Positions 6,880-13,950 of a DNA stretch of 13,950 bases are shown one piece after another (the first letter of the stretch is position 1; every line of letters starts with the position of its first letter). The DNA is taken from positions 1 to 13,950 of the forward strand of contig AUXH01000513.1 in NCBI GenBank assembly GCA_000482145.1, in the 5' to 3' direction. Both the position numbers and the translations under genes were made by a program. This stretch comes from Strigomonas culicis (taxonomy: Eukaryota > Euglenozoa > Kinetoplastea > Trypanosomatida > Trypanosomatidae). The notes beneath the pieces were generated by a model. The model searched no databases. It had not been told where the DNA came from and saw only the letters and a list, made by a program, of their open reading frames with translations.

Positions 6880-8289
6880 ATGGAGCGAACGGATGAGTTT
6901 GCATCCTTTTTCCAAACTGCGCTGTCTGTGAAGCCCACCAAGGCCGCAGTCGGTGGACCGCAGGGCGCTGCTGCCGCCGTGTCGCCGCCACCGCCGCGTG
7001 CCGCTGCGGCGGTGCCCTTCCTGGAGGCGCTGGAGGCGGTCCATGCGTCCGTACGGCGCGCGACAGCCACGGCCGCGCGCCGCCTTCAGAGGGTCCTCCG
7101 CGCCCTGGATGAGTGCCCGCTCTCCACAGCGAAGCTGGAGAGCTCCGTGCTGCTCTCCGAGGCGGAGCTGCTGTCGTGCTCCACCTCCACGAAGGAGCTC
7201 GCGCAGTCGGTGGGCGCCATGAGGGAGCAGGTGCTGCAGGCGAAGGCGCCGCCCGCCGCCGCCGCCCGCGGCCGCGCCGGCCCGGCAGCCGTCCGCGTGC
7301 AGCTGCTCGAGCACGTGGAGGAGGCGCTGCGGACGCTGGAGAAGGCCGTCGCCGCGGCCCGGCTGCGCGTGGCGCTGGGCAAGGAGGAGGTCGCGCTCTA
7401 CAAGAACGAGATGGCGCACTTCGCGCGCGCCGGGGTGCCGCACTGCGACGCGGCGACGGCCGCGCTGCTCCAGGCGGTGGGCGGCGTGCGCCAGGGCGCG
7501 GAGGCGCCGCCGGCGGTGGACGCGCACCTCGAGGAGCTGCTGCAGAGGCACGGGGCGCGCGCGCCGGCCTGCCAGCCGGGCGCACCCGTCGCGGGGCGCG
7601 CCTCACCGGGGCTGGGCTTCATTGGCGACGTCTCCGCGCAGACGCTGAGCATGATGGACAGGATGGTGCACCAGGCGAACGCGACGCTGCGGCAGGTCCG
7701 CACGCAGGCCGCGGACAGCGCCCTCGCAGCCGTGCTGCAGACCGGCATCGCTTCCACGGAGGCGATGCTCGGTGACGCGAAAGTCCCCCTCTGGGCAGAC
7801 CTCCTGGGCGACGGCGGCGGCCGCGCCCCGACGGATCGGCTGAACCCCCTCACCGCCGTGCGCAGCACACTGAAGCTGCTGGGCGGCGGCAGCGGCGACA
7901 CGAGCCCCAACCGTGTGGGGCTTGGGAGCGCGAAGACGGCGGTGCCGCACTTTGAGTACTCGGCCGCGGAGGCCGCCGCGCTGGAGCAGGAGAACGTGCA
8001 GCTGCTGGAGGAGCAGCGGGAGACGACGGCGCAGGACGCGAAGCAGATCGAGGCGAGCGTGCGCGAGCTCTCGCAGCTGACCTCGCTCGCCAACGAGAAG
8101 GTGCTGGAGCAAAATGAGCAGTTCAACGTTGTGCTGAACAATACAGCGATTACGAAGAGCAATATTGACAAGGCAGGCAAGGAGGTGCGAGAGGCAGGGG
8201 AGTCTTTTTGGACCAGTACAAAACAGCTTATTGCGCTGCTGTGGTGTTGTATCATTTCAATTTGTGTCCTGAACACGTTGATTCGTTAG
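6880..8289 (+). CDS. STX18: Qa-SNARE, syntaxin 18 / Ufe1-like
   Basis: The 469-residue protein is a tail-anchored SNARE. A SNARE helix spans about 368-446, with heptad hydrophobics and a Gln at 411 in the central zero-layer position (Val-Leu-Glu-Gln, aligning with Val-Glu-Ser-Gln of syntaxin 1). Residues 450-468 form a single membrane anchor with only one residue after it. The helix resembles syntaxin 18 best (Glu-Lys-Val-Leu then Gln, and later Ile-x-x-x-x-Lys-Glu-Val-Arg-Glu-Ala). Syntaxin 18 is the Qa-SNARE of the ER that receives retrograde COPI vesicles from the Golgi. The N-terminal start (Asp-Glu-Phe-x-x-Phe-Phe) fits the short N-terminal region that binds Sec1/Munc18 partners in that family. 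The middle (about 60-300) is helical and Ala/Arg-rich with low-complexity insertions, making it longer than the human protein (about 335 residues). Codon G/C bias falls over the last 60 codons. Qa-SNARE is confident; the syntaxin 18 subtype is likely. Confidence 0.85.
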   Translation: MERTDEFASFFQTALSVKPTKAAVGGPQGAAAAVSPPPPRAAAAVPFLEALEAVHASVRRATATAARRLQRVLRALDECPLSTAKLESSVLLSEAELLSCSTSTKELAQSVGAMREQVLQAKAPPAAAARGRAGPAAVRVQLLEHVEEALRTLEKAVAAARLRVALGKEEVALYKNEMAHFARAGVPHCDAATAALLQAVGGVRQGAEAPPAVDAHLEELLQRHGARAPACQPGAPVAGRASPGLGFIGDVSAQTLSMMDRMVHQANATLRQVRTQAADSALAAVLQTGIASTEAMLGDAKVPLWADLLGDGGGRAPTDRLNPLTAVRSTLKLLGGGSGDTSPNRVGLGSAKTAVPHFEYSAAEAAALEQENVQLLEEQRETTAQDAKQIEASVRELSQLTSLANEKVLEQNEQFNVVLNNTAITKSNIDKAGKEVREAGESFWTSTKQLIALLWCCIISICVLNTLIR

Positions 8290-8570
8290 ACATACAAGGA
8301 CACACGGTTTTTCGTTTCCTTTTGGAGACTCTATGAGACACTTACGCATATGCATGGAGAGCGGACGGATACACCGTCCTGAAGAAAAAAGTGAAGCCCT
8401 GTAATCGTAGTTGTATGCATCACCACTCGCTCTGTCTCCCCCAATTTCTTTTTGTTTCTTAGCATACAGAAAAGAAAGCCTTTGGATAGAAGAAGGCCCT
8501 CCTTACGGTTTTGATAGAACGCTCTCTTTTTCTTCCAAGCCCCTCACTTGTGTTTGAAATCGCCTGAGAG
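8290..8570 (+). other. Intergenic region with polypyrimidine tract and acceptor for the large repeat-protein gene
   Basis: This 281-base AT-rich gap contains the 3' UTR of the syntaxin gene and, at 8522-8536, a 15-base pyrimidine run followed by an AG at 8538-8539. The presumed 5' UTR of 31 bases has no ATG before 8571, supporting that start. I see no gene or RNA here. Confidence 0.75.
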
Positions 8571-11500
8571 ATGAGATCTAGATCAGTTTTCTTCGCAGAA
8601 ACGGTTCTGGGGAATGGGCTTCGGAGAAACCCGTCGCGTGTGGCGTGTTTTTCTCGCAGTCTGATCGCTTCTTCCCGCTACCAGAGCAGCACGTCGAAGA
8701 CGCCCTCGGTCGCTGCGGGACACAGCGCTTCGTCCCTTTCTGCGCCAACCCCCTCTTCCGTGTCGCGCTTCACAAAGTCGACGGCCGCTGTGCGCCCCCG
8801 CGCCGCCGGTGGGGCCGTTGACGCCCTCCCCGCGACGCCGGCGCTCCTCTCCCACGACCCCATCGCCGCGGCGAATGAGCTCACCCCCTTCCTGCGCGCG
8901 CTGCAGCAGCAGTACCGCAGCCGCCCGACGAACACCGCGCGGCTGTCGTGCCTCGCGGTGCTCCACCGCCGCGTGCGTGACCTGCGCGGCATCGCGGGGC
9001 TCGACGCCCGCGCGGTGTCGCTGTTGCTGCAGACGCTCGTGCTGCTCGAGGGAGGCGCCAGCGAGGTGCTGCCGGCCGCCCTGGCCGAGGACGACGTGGT
9101 GCTGCGCACGCGGCTGGTGCAGCTGCGCTGCGCAGAGGAGGACCGCACGCTGGAGGACCTCGTGAGCTGGATGGCGCTGTTCCTCCCGGAAGCGCCGCTT
9201 TCCACCGCCGTCGATTCGCTGCAGCACCTCCTCGCTCTGACCTTTCGGCAGGTGCACACCTACGGCAGCCCCAGCGCCGCGGCGACACTCCAGCCGCATT
9301 ATCTCCATCACCATGTGCTGCATGTCATTGAATATTTCAACACACCGAGTGTGCTGAAGATGGCGACGGGCATCGCGCCGCAGTGGCTGCTGACCTTTCT
9401 GACGTGCTATCTCACCTACTTCGCCGAGCAGGCGGCGTTTCCTTCGGAGGCGCACCCCCTCCAGCTGGAGGTCTGCCACCAGTACCTGATGGCCCTCGAC
9501 GCGCACCCCTTTTTCTTCACGACCGACACCGCCGCGGACAGCAGCGAAGCAGTCTTCGCCGTGCTGACGTTCCTCACTCACCTGCACCGGGCGCGGGGCA
9601 ACGCGCCGTTTGCGGACTTTCTCGCGCAGAAGAAGCTGCTGCCCACCTGCCACAGCTTGGAGGAGAAGGCGCTCCTGTTCCTGCAGAAGACGGTGCACCG
9701 GACGGCGGCGGCCCCGACGCCGGTCGCAGCCACGCCGACCGCCGCGAAACGCACGGGGGACGGCGCGGCGGCCCTGCAGCAGCTGCTGTACATCGCGCGC
9801 TTCTTGAACGCGCACACGGATCCGTCGGCGCGTGCGGAGGAGGCCGAGCGGCGTGTCAGCGGACTTCAGCGGACGTTGGGGGAGGTGGTGGGGAAGCAGA
9901 TTGTCGAACGCCTGGGGGATCCGATGGTCGGGGACGACACCCTCACGACGGACACGCTGTGCCTGCTGGTGCAGCAGTGCGCACTGTGTGAGCCTACGGC
10001 GGCCCGTGGGCCGGCGCGGCGCGTCAGCGTGCCGCGCGAGCTGGTGGAGCGGCTCCTCACTCAGCGCTTCGCCACCGCTGCCACGCACCCTCCTGTGCGC
10101 TCCACGGAAGAGGGCGACCGGGGTGCGAACAGCCTCGCTGAACAAGCGGCCGCCGTCCTGCAGACCATTGTGGCGCACCACCACGCCAGGCACGCGGGCG
10201 GCGAGCGCCCCGCGCTGTTGGACGAGAACTGCTCCATCCTGGAGGGGGCCTATCGCCACCCGGCGGCCGGAGGTTACTTGCCGCAGCCACCGGCGGAAGC
10301 GGAGGGGCTCCGCGCGTACGTGCCGGCTGCCGTGCTGGCGTACGGCGAGACGGTCCTGGAGGCCTACGCGAACGCCGGGCCCTCCCGCGGCGGTGGCGAG
10401 GAGCGTGGGGATGGCGGCGCGACGCTGTCGCCCATCGTCCTTTTCCATCTCGTCAAGACGTACGGGCTCGACCACGCCTACGAAGGGCTTGCCCAACGCG
10501 TGTCCGCGGCCTACTATGCGCGGGAGGTGCAGTACGACATGAAGCACGGGCGTGAAGGCGAGCGGCTCTCTGCGGTGTGCCTGCTGCCGCTCTGCCACCG
10601 GCACTTTCTGCAGCTGCTCACCACCTTCGACGAGGCAGAACAGAAGACGGTCGTGGAATACCTTGTGAACGGGATCCGGTACTGGAACGTGCACGACATC
10701 TTCTTGTTTCTCCACGCCCTCGCGTTGGCCATCGGGGCGAACACGGCGCCGCGGAACGTGGTGGGCCGCCACATCCTGCGGGAGGCGGCGGGGCCGCTCC
10801 GCCTCGGGGTGGCGCAGGCGTCCGTGCGCCAGCTGGTCGCGGTGGTGCTTCTCTACGCCCGCAGCCACGTGCGGGACGACTCCCTCTGCGAGGCGGTCGC
10901 GCTGCGGCTGCAGGAGATCATCGAGGGCACAGAGGTGTTCCGCATGTTGCGGGAGCTCGCGGAGCGGCCCGCGGCGGGCCGTCCGCGGGTGGACCGCACC
11001 GGTGCGCCGGCGCAGCCGCACGCCGGCAGCGCCGCGCTGGATAGGCGCGGCGAGCCGCTGTCGCTCGAGCACCTCGCGCACATCCTCGGCGGCCTCGCGA
11101 GTCTGGAGTGCAAAATGACGGCGCCCTTCGCGGACAGCGCGACCTTCCTCCTCACCAAGCTGGCGCCCATTAAGGAGAGGGCAGAGCAGCTGGTGCGGCC
11201 CGGGGGCCCCACGGCAGGCGCGGGCGGTGAGGAGGAAGTGGTGGTGTACGGTGACCCGCAGCTCTACGTGCGCCTCCTGTCCGCCTTCGCGGCGCAGATG
11301 ATCTGGAACTATCCGGTGCTGCGGCTCCTGGTCGACACGGTCTTCTTACTGAGCCGGCCGCCGGGCTTCCCGTGCGCGGTGCGCGGCGGGGCGCTGCTGC
11401 TGAAGGACTACGTGACGACGCAACTCGCCTGCACACGGATGGGCCTGCTACACGCGCCCTTCACCAGCGCCTTCGTGCGCCAGTGCGCGGGGCTGCTCGC

Positions 11501-12755
11501 GCGGCAGACGCTCGCGCGCCTCCCGCTGGTCGACACCGTCCTGCTGCTCTCCGTCTTGACGCACATGGACCTGCCGGCGCTGTACTTCGCCGCGGCGACC
11601 CCTTCGGACCCGCCCGCCGCGCGCCGGGCGCCGCGCGGCCCCGCGGAGGCGGCGGAGCTGCAGCAGCTAGAGGCCGTGCTGCACGCGCTCGCCCAGCGCG
11701 TCCTGGCGCTGCGCGATCAGCTGGACGCGCCGCTGCTGGCCGAGGTGTGCGACGCGCTCGCCGCGTGGGCGGAGGTGTACCACGCGCCGAGCGCGCACAA
11801 GCGCTACACGCTGCTGCCGTCCCCGGAGCCGAGCGCGGCAGTGGGCGAGGAGCCGCTGCCGCCCTTCTTCGCCGAGTTCGTGGACGGCCTTGCGCTGCGC
11901 GCGCTGGCGCTGGTGCCGACCGCGCCGTGGCCGCACGTGGCGCACCTCACGTACGCCTACGCGGCGCTGCAGCGGCGCGACCGCGAGCTGCTCGGCGTCG
12001 TGGCGGACCGCGTCCTCGCGGAGAAGGAGGCACTGTCGTCCGTCTCGCTCGCGTTCATCCTCTCCGCCTTCGCGGCGCTGCGGGTGGAGAACGACCGGCT
12101 CTTCATCGAGTCCATCAGCGTCGTGCGCTTCGTGGCGCAGCACGGCAATGCGGGCGACGTCGTGCGCGTCGCGAAGGCGTACGCGGATATCGGCCTGTGG
12201 CACTACGCCCTCTTTGCGCGGCTGGCCGACCGCGCCATCCAGCTCCGCGGCGAGCTCGCGCCGTCGACGCTCGTGCACCTCTGGCTGGCGTACGCCAAGA
12301 CCGGGATGCGGTACGACAAGGTGTTCCTCGAGCTCGTGCCGCGCGTCGTCACGCTGGAGGAGCTCTTCACCCCGCTCGAGTGGTCGCTGCTCGCGCACTG
12401 CTTCGCGCAGGCCCTGGCGCAGGAGGGCACGGTGCACCTTGCCAAGCCGGCGCGGCCCGGCGGCGGCGGCGGCAAGGGCGACCGGCACCACCACAGGACG
12501 GCGGCGGTGCAGTCGTTCGTGGACGTGTGCGGGCGGCGGTGCACCGCTCTCGCAGAGGCCTTCGCGGAGCCGGATGCGCGTCGCCTCGTGGAGGCGCTGC
12601 GCACCGCCCATGCCAGCCACAGGCCGCTCGCGACGGCGCTGAAGGCCAAGTACCCCACCCTGGCTGTGGTGTGCGATCAGCTCATGGCGGAGCCGGAGAC
12701 GCCTGTGGATGCTTCCCACGTGTACGCGAAGCTGGATGCACCTAAAATGAATTAG
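8571..12755 (+). CDS. Large, probably mitochondrial, helical-repeat protein (FASTK/OPR-like)
   Basis: The 1394-residue product starts with about 45 residues rich in Arg, Ser and Ala with only one acidic residue, typical of a mitochondrial targeting sequence, followed by a Ser/Thr/Pro-rich linker to about residue 80. The rest is almost wholly helical. Near the C-terminus, tandem units of 36-38 residues are visible at about 1119-1156, 1157-1194, 1195-1230 and 1231-1266, with the start of a fifth. Each has a helix ending in Ala-Tyr/Phe-Ala-x-Leu/Ile/Thr-x, then a charged turn, then a second hydrophobic helix. Similar but looser units occur around 700-790 and 900. This pattern resembles the organellar RNA-binding OPR and FAST-kinase-like repeats; PPR-like or HEAT-like folds are alternatives. 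Trypanosomatid mitochondria use many such proteins in RNA editing, RNA stability and ribosome assembly, so an RNA role is my inference. Ala/Gly/Arg-rich loops (about 1008-1030 and 1297-1312) look like insertions. I see no catalytic motif and no clear RAP domain at the end. The start is the first ATG after the acceptor. Confidence 0.85.
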   Translation: MRSRSVFFAETVLGNGLRRNPSRVACFSRSLIASSRYQSSTSKTPSVAAGHSASSLSAPTPSSVSRFTKSTAAVRPRAAGGAVDALPATPALLSHDPIAAANELTPFLRALQQQYRSRPTNTARLSCLAVLHRRVRDLRGIAGLDARAVSLLLQTLVLLEGGASEVLPAALAEDDVVLRTRLVQLRCAEEDRTLEDLVSWMALFLPEAPLSTAVDSLQHLLALTFRQVHTYGSPSAAATLQPHYLHHHVLHVIEYFNTPSVLKMATGIAPQWLLTFLTCYLTYFAEQAAFPSEAHPLQLEVCHQYLMALDAHPFFFTTDTAADSSEAVFAVLTFLTHLHRARGNAPFADFLAQKKLLPTCHSLEEKALLFLQKTVHRTAAAPTPVAATPTAAKRTGDGAAALQQLLYIARFLNAHTDPSARAEEAERRVSGLQRTLGEVVGKQIVERLGDPMVGDDTLTTDTLCLLVQQCALCEPTAARGPARRVSVPRELVERLLTQRFATAATHPPVRSTEEGDRGANSLAEQAAAVLQTIVAHHHARHAGGERPALLDENCSILEGAYRHPAAGGYLPQPPAEAEGLRAYVPAAVLAYGETVLEAYANAGPSRGGGEERGDGGATLSPIVLFHLVKTYGLDHAYEGLAQRVSAAYYAREVQYDMKHGREGERLSAVCLLPLCHRHFLQLLTTFDEAEQKTVVEYLVNGIRYWNVHDIFLFLHALALAIGANTAPRNVVGRHILREAAGPLRLGVAQASVRQLVAVVLLYARSHVRDDSLCEAVALRLQEIIEGTEVFRMLRELAERPAAGRPRVDRTGAPAQPHAGSAALDRRGEPLSLEHLAHILGGLASLECKMTAPFADSATFLLTKLAPIKERAEQLVRPGGPTAGAGGEEEVVVYGDPQLYVRLLSAFAAQMIWNYPVLRLLVDTVFLLSRPPGFPCAVRGGALLLKDYVTTQLACTRMGLLHAPFTSAFVRQCAGLLARQTLARLPLVDTVLLLSVLTHMDLPALYFAAATPSDPPAARRAPRGPAEAAELQQLEAVLHALAQRVLALRDQLDAPLLAEVCDALAAWAEVYHAPSAHKRYTLLPSPEPSAAVGEEPLPPFFAEFVDGLALRALALVPTAPWPHVAHLTYAYAALQRRDRELLGVVADRVLAEKEALSSVSLAFILSAFAALRVENDRLFIESISVVRFVAQHGNAGDVVRVAKAYADIGLWHYALFARLADRAIQLRGELAPSTLVHLWLAYAKTGMRYDKVFLELVPRVVTLEELFTPLEWSLLAHCFAQALAQEGTVHLAKPARPGGGGGKGDRHHHRTAAVQSFVDVCGRRCTALAEAFAEPDARRLVEALRTAHASHRPLATALKAKYPTLAVVCDQLMAEPETPVDASHVYAKLDAPKMN

Positions 12756-13003
12756 CACCCCGACCTTCTTCTTTCGATTGACTTGTTTCTATTCACACTT
12801 TGACATTGACGCTCTAAAACCAGATCACGACTTGATAGAAAACGAAACGTGGTATTTTCTATTAAAGAGTTTTGGATTTCCTTTTTATAATCGCATCCTC
12901 TGTCTCTCGTATTGCTTTTGATGAGGCGGTTGCCTCTTCCCTGCGTGCTGCCTTGTATTCTGTCTGTCTCTCGCTTCCCTCTGTCTGCAACATTACCACG
13001 CAT

Positions 13004-13033
13004 CGCGCGCGCACACACACACACACACACACA
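13004..13033. repeat. Alternating CG then (CA)11 tract
   Basis: Thirty bases strictly alternate pyrimidine and purine: four CG steps running into eleven CA steps. CG and CA alternation is the sequence class most prone to left-handed Z-DNA. The tract lies between the pyrimidine stretch and the first AG of the ITPA acceptor region. Confidence 0.95.
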
Positions 13034-13043
13034 AATGCGTATT

Positions 13044-13045
13044 AG
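13044..13045 (+). promoter_or_regulatory. Candidate trans-splice acceptor AG of ITPA
   Basis: This is the first AG downstream of the pyrimidine-rich stretch 12942-12987. The spacing of more than 50 bases is long, filled by the CA repeat, so the later AG at 13087-13088, which follows its own weaker pyrimidine stretch, is a reasonable alternative. Confidence 0.45.
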
Positions 13046-13139
13046 GAGAGTGATTGCAATTCCACGATTCCCTCGCGCTCTATTACAGCGGTACACTCAC
13101 CAGTGAACCGATTGTTTCTTCCGCAAGAAAAAGCAGAGG

Positions 13140-13856
13140 ATGGAGAGCGCATCGAAGCCCATCATCATTCTTGTCACAGGTAACAAGGGGAAGCAGTGGG
13201 AGCTGCAGCAGTACCTGGCGTCGCTGGCCACCCTGTATGCCGTGCCGGTGGACCTACCGGAGCTGCAGGCCTCCGGCGTGGAGGAGGTCAGCCGACTCAA
13301 GGCCGCGGAGGCCTACCGCCTCGTGCGCCACCGGCTCGGCGAGGACGGCGCGTCGCCCGACCCTGCGCTGGCCGACGTGGCCGCCGCCGTGCGCGGGAAG
13401 CCGTGGGCCGTGCTGGTGGACGACACGTCGCTCGAGTTCGGCGCGCTCAACGGCCTGCCCGGCATCTACGTGAAGTGGTTCCTGGACCAGCTCGGCTGCG
13501 CGGGCCTCGTCCAGATGACGGAGGGCTTCCGCGCCGCCGACGAGGTGCGCGCGCCCGGCGAGCCGCCGGCGCACCGCCGCGCGACGGCCGTCAGCGTCCT
13601 CACTCTACACGCGCACGGCGCGGGCGGGGCGCCGTCGCGGCAGTTCGCGGGCCGCTGCCCCGGCACGCTCGTCGACGCGGCGCGCGGCGACAAGGGCTTC
13701 GGCTGGGATGGCATCTTCGCGCCCGAGCGGCAGCCGGGCAGCGGGGCGGCGCCGTACGCGCGCACCTACGCGGAATTGACGATCGAGGAGAAGGCGGAGG
13801 TGTCGCACCGGGGGGAGGCGCTGCGCCTCCTTCGCGAGTTCCTCCTTGCCGCGTAG
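13140..13856 (+). CDS. ITPA: Inosine triphosphate pyrophosphatase (ITPA/HAM1)
   Basis: The 238-residue protein is a HAM1-type nucleotide pyrophosphatase, which converts ITP, dITP and XTP to the monophosphate and pyrophosphate and so keeps deaminated purines out of DNA and RNA. Family landmarks appear in order: Thr-Gly-Asn-Lys-Gly-Lys at 13-18 (phosphate binding), Val-Asp-Asp-Thr-Ser-Leu at 93-98 with the metal-linked acidic residue, Gly-Leu-Pro-Gly-Ile-Tyr-Val-Lys-Trp-Phe just after, Gly-Asp-Lys-Gly-Phe-Gly-Trp-Asp at 183-190, and Ser-His-Arg at 222-224. It is longer than human ITPA (194 residues) because of an insertion of roughly 20 residues before the Val-Asp-Asp-Thr motif and further extra residues in the middle. 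No targeting peptide is visible, so it is probably cytosolic. The ATG at 13140 matches the family N-terminus. All catalytic landmarks are intact. Confidence 0.95.
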   Translation: MESASKPIIILVTGNKGKQWELQQYLASLATLYAVPVDLPELQASGVEEVSRLKAAEAYRLVRHRLGEDGASPDPALADVAAAVRGKPWAVLVDDTSLEFGALNGLPGIYVKWFLDQLGCAGLVQMTEGFRAADEVRAPGEPPAHRRATAVSVLTLHAHGAGGAPSRQFAGRCPGTLVDAARGDKGFGWDGIFAPERQPGSGAAPYARTYAELTIEEKAEVSHRGEALRLLREFLLAA

Positions 13857-13904
13857 CATTGCGAGGGAGGCGGCGGCGCAGGGCAAGGGCCCGCGCACTT
13901 GTTG

Positions 13905-13911
<7 letters not shown>

Positions 13912-13945
<34 letters not shown>
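13912..13945. repeat. (AT)17 microsatellite after ITPA
   Basis: Thirty-four bases of alternating A and T begin about 55 bases after the ITPA stop codon, in its presumed 3' UTR. The window ends a few bases later, so I cannot see the next gene. Confidence 0.95.

Positions 13946-13950
<5 letters not shown>

Larger units (their letters stand above)
12756..13139 (+). other. Intergenic region between the repeat-protein gene and ITPA
   Basis: This 384-base gap is AT-rich at first (3' UTR), then pyrimidine-rich from about 12942 to 12987, then carries the CG/CA alternating tract. No AG occurs between 12925 and 13043, so the first acceptor after the pyrimidine stretch is at 13044-13045. Use of it gives a 94-base 5' UTR without an ATG before 13140. 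Other possible acceptors lie at 13087-13088 and 13126-13127. A short reading frame starting at the ATG at 13035 and ending at 13106 would lose its start if 13044-13045 or a later AG is used. Confidence 0.7.

Noticed and set aside
8583..11081. An 832-codon open frame on the minus strand opposite the large repeat-protein gene
   Set aside because: Composition-driven shadow; its product is Arg/His/Gln-rich without domains, whereas the + strand product has targeting and repeat features.

Overview
The window looks like nuclear DNA of a trypanosomatid protist, most likely of the Leishmania/Crithidia/Leptomonas group. Seven intron-free protein genes all lie on the + strand. Their coding regions are very rich in G and C at third codon positions, and they are separated by AT- and pyrimidine-rich gaps of about 0.28 to 0.43 kb full of dinucleotide microsatellites. 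Each gene is preceded by a polypyrimidine tract and an AG, as expected for spliced-leader trans-splicing of a polycistronic transcript. I see no bacterial-type signals, rRNA, tRNA, CRISPR array, transposon or strand switch. The species assignment is inference from architecture and composition.

Layout from left to right: a (CA)n microsatellite at the left edge; an unrecognised 299-residue (or 274-residue) protein (131-1030); the WD40 ribosome-biogenesis factor UTP18 (1338-2705); a chromatin protein with an EPL1/BRPF-like acidic motif, a PHD / zinc-knuckle / extended-PHD module and an AT-hook (3132-5651); a four-pass membrane protein of the TMEM17/TMEM216 ciliary transition-zone family (5942-6469); a tail-anchored Qa-SNARE like syntaxin 18/Ufe1 (6880-8289); a 1394-residue probably mitochondrial protein built of helical repeats resembling FASTK/OPR RNA-binding repeats (8571-12755); and an ITPA/HAM1 inosine triphosphate pyrophosphatase (13140-13856). 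A (TA)n tract follows the last gene at the right edge.

The genes do not form one pathway: nucleolus, chromatin, flagellum base, ER membrane, mitochondrion and nucleotide-pool cleaning are all represented. This is normal for trypanosomatids, where neighbours share transcription rather than function and control is mainly post-transcriptional. The items most worth following up are the histone-reader-like protein, the large mitochondrial repeat protein, the TMEM17-like protein, and the unrecognised first gene, whose apparent start codon sits upstream of the first usable splice-acceptor AG. I did not find a defence system, a biosynthetic cluster or a mobile element.
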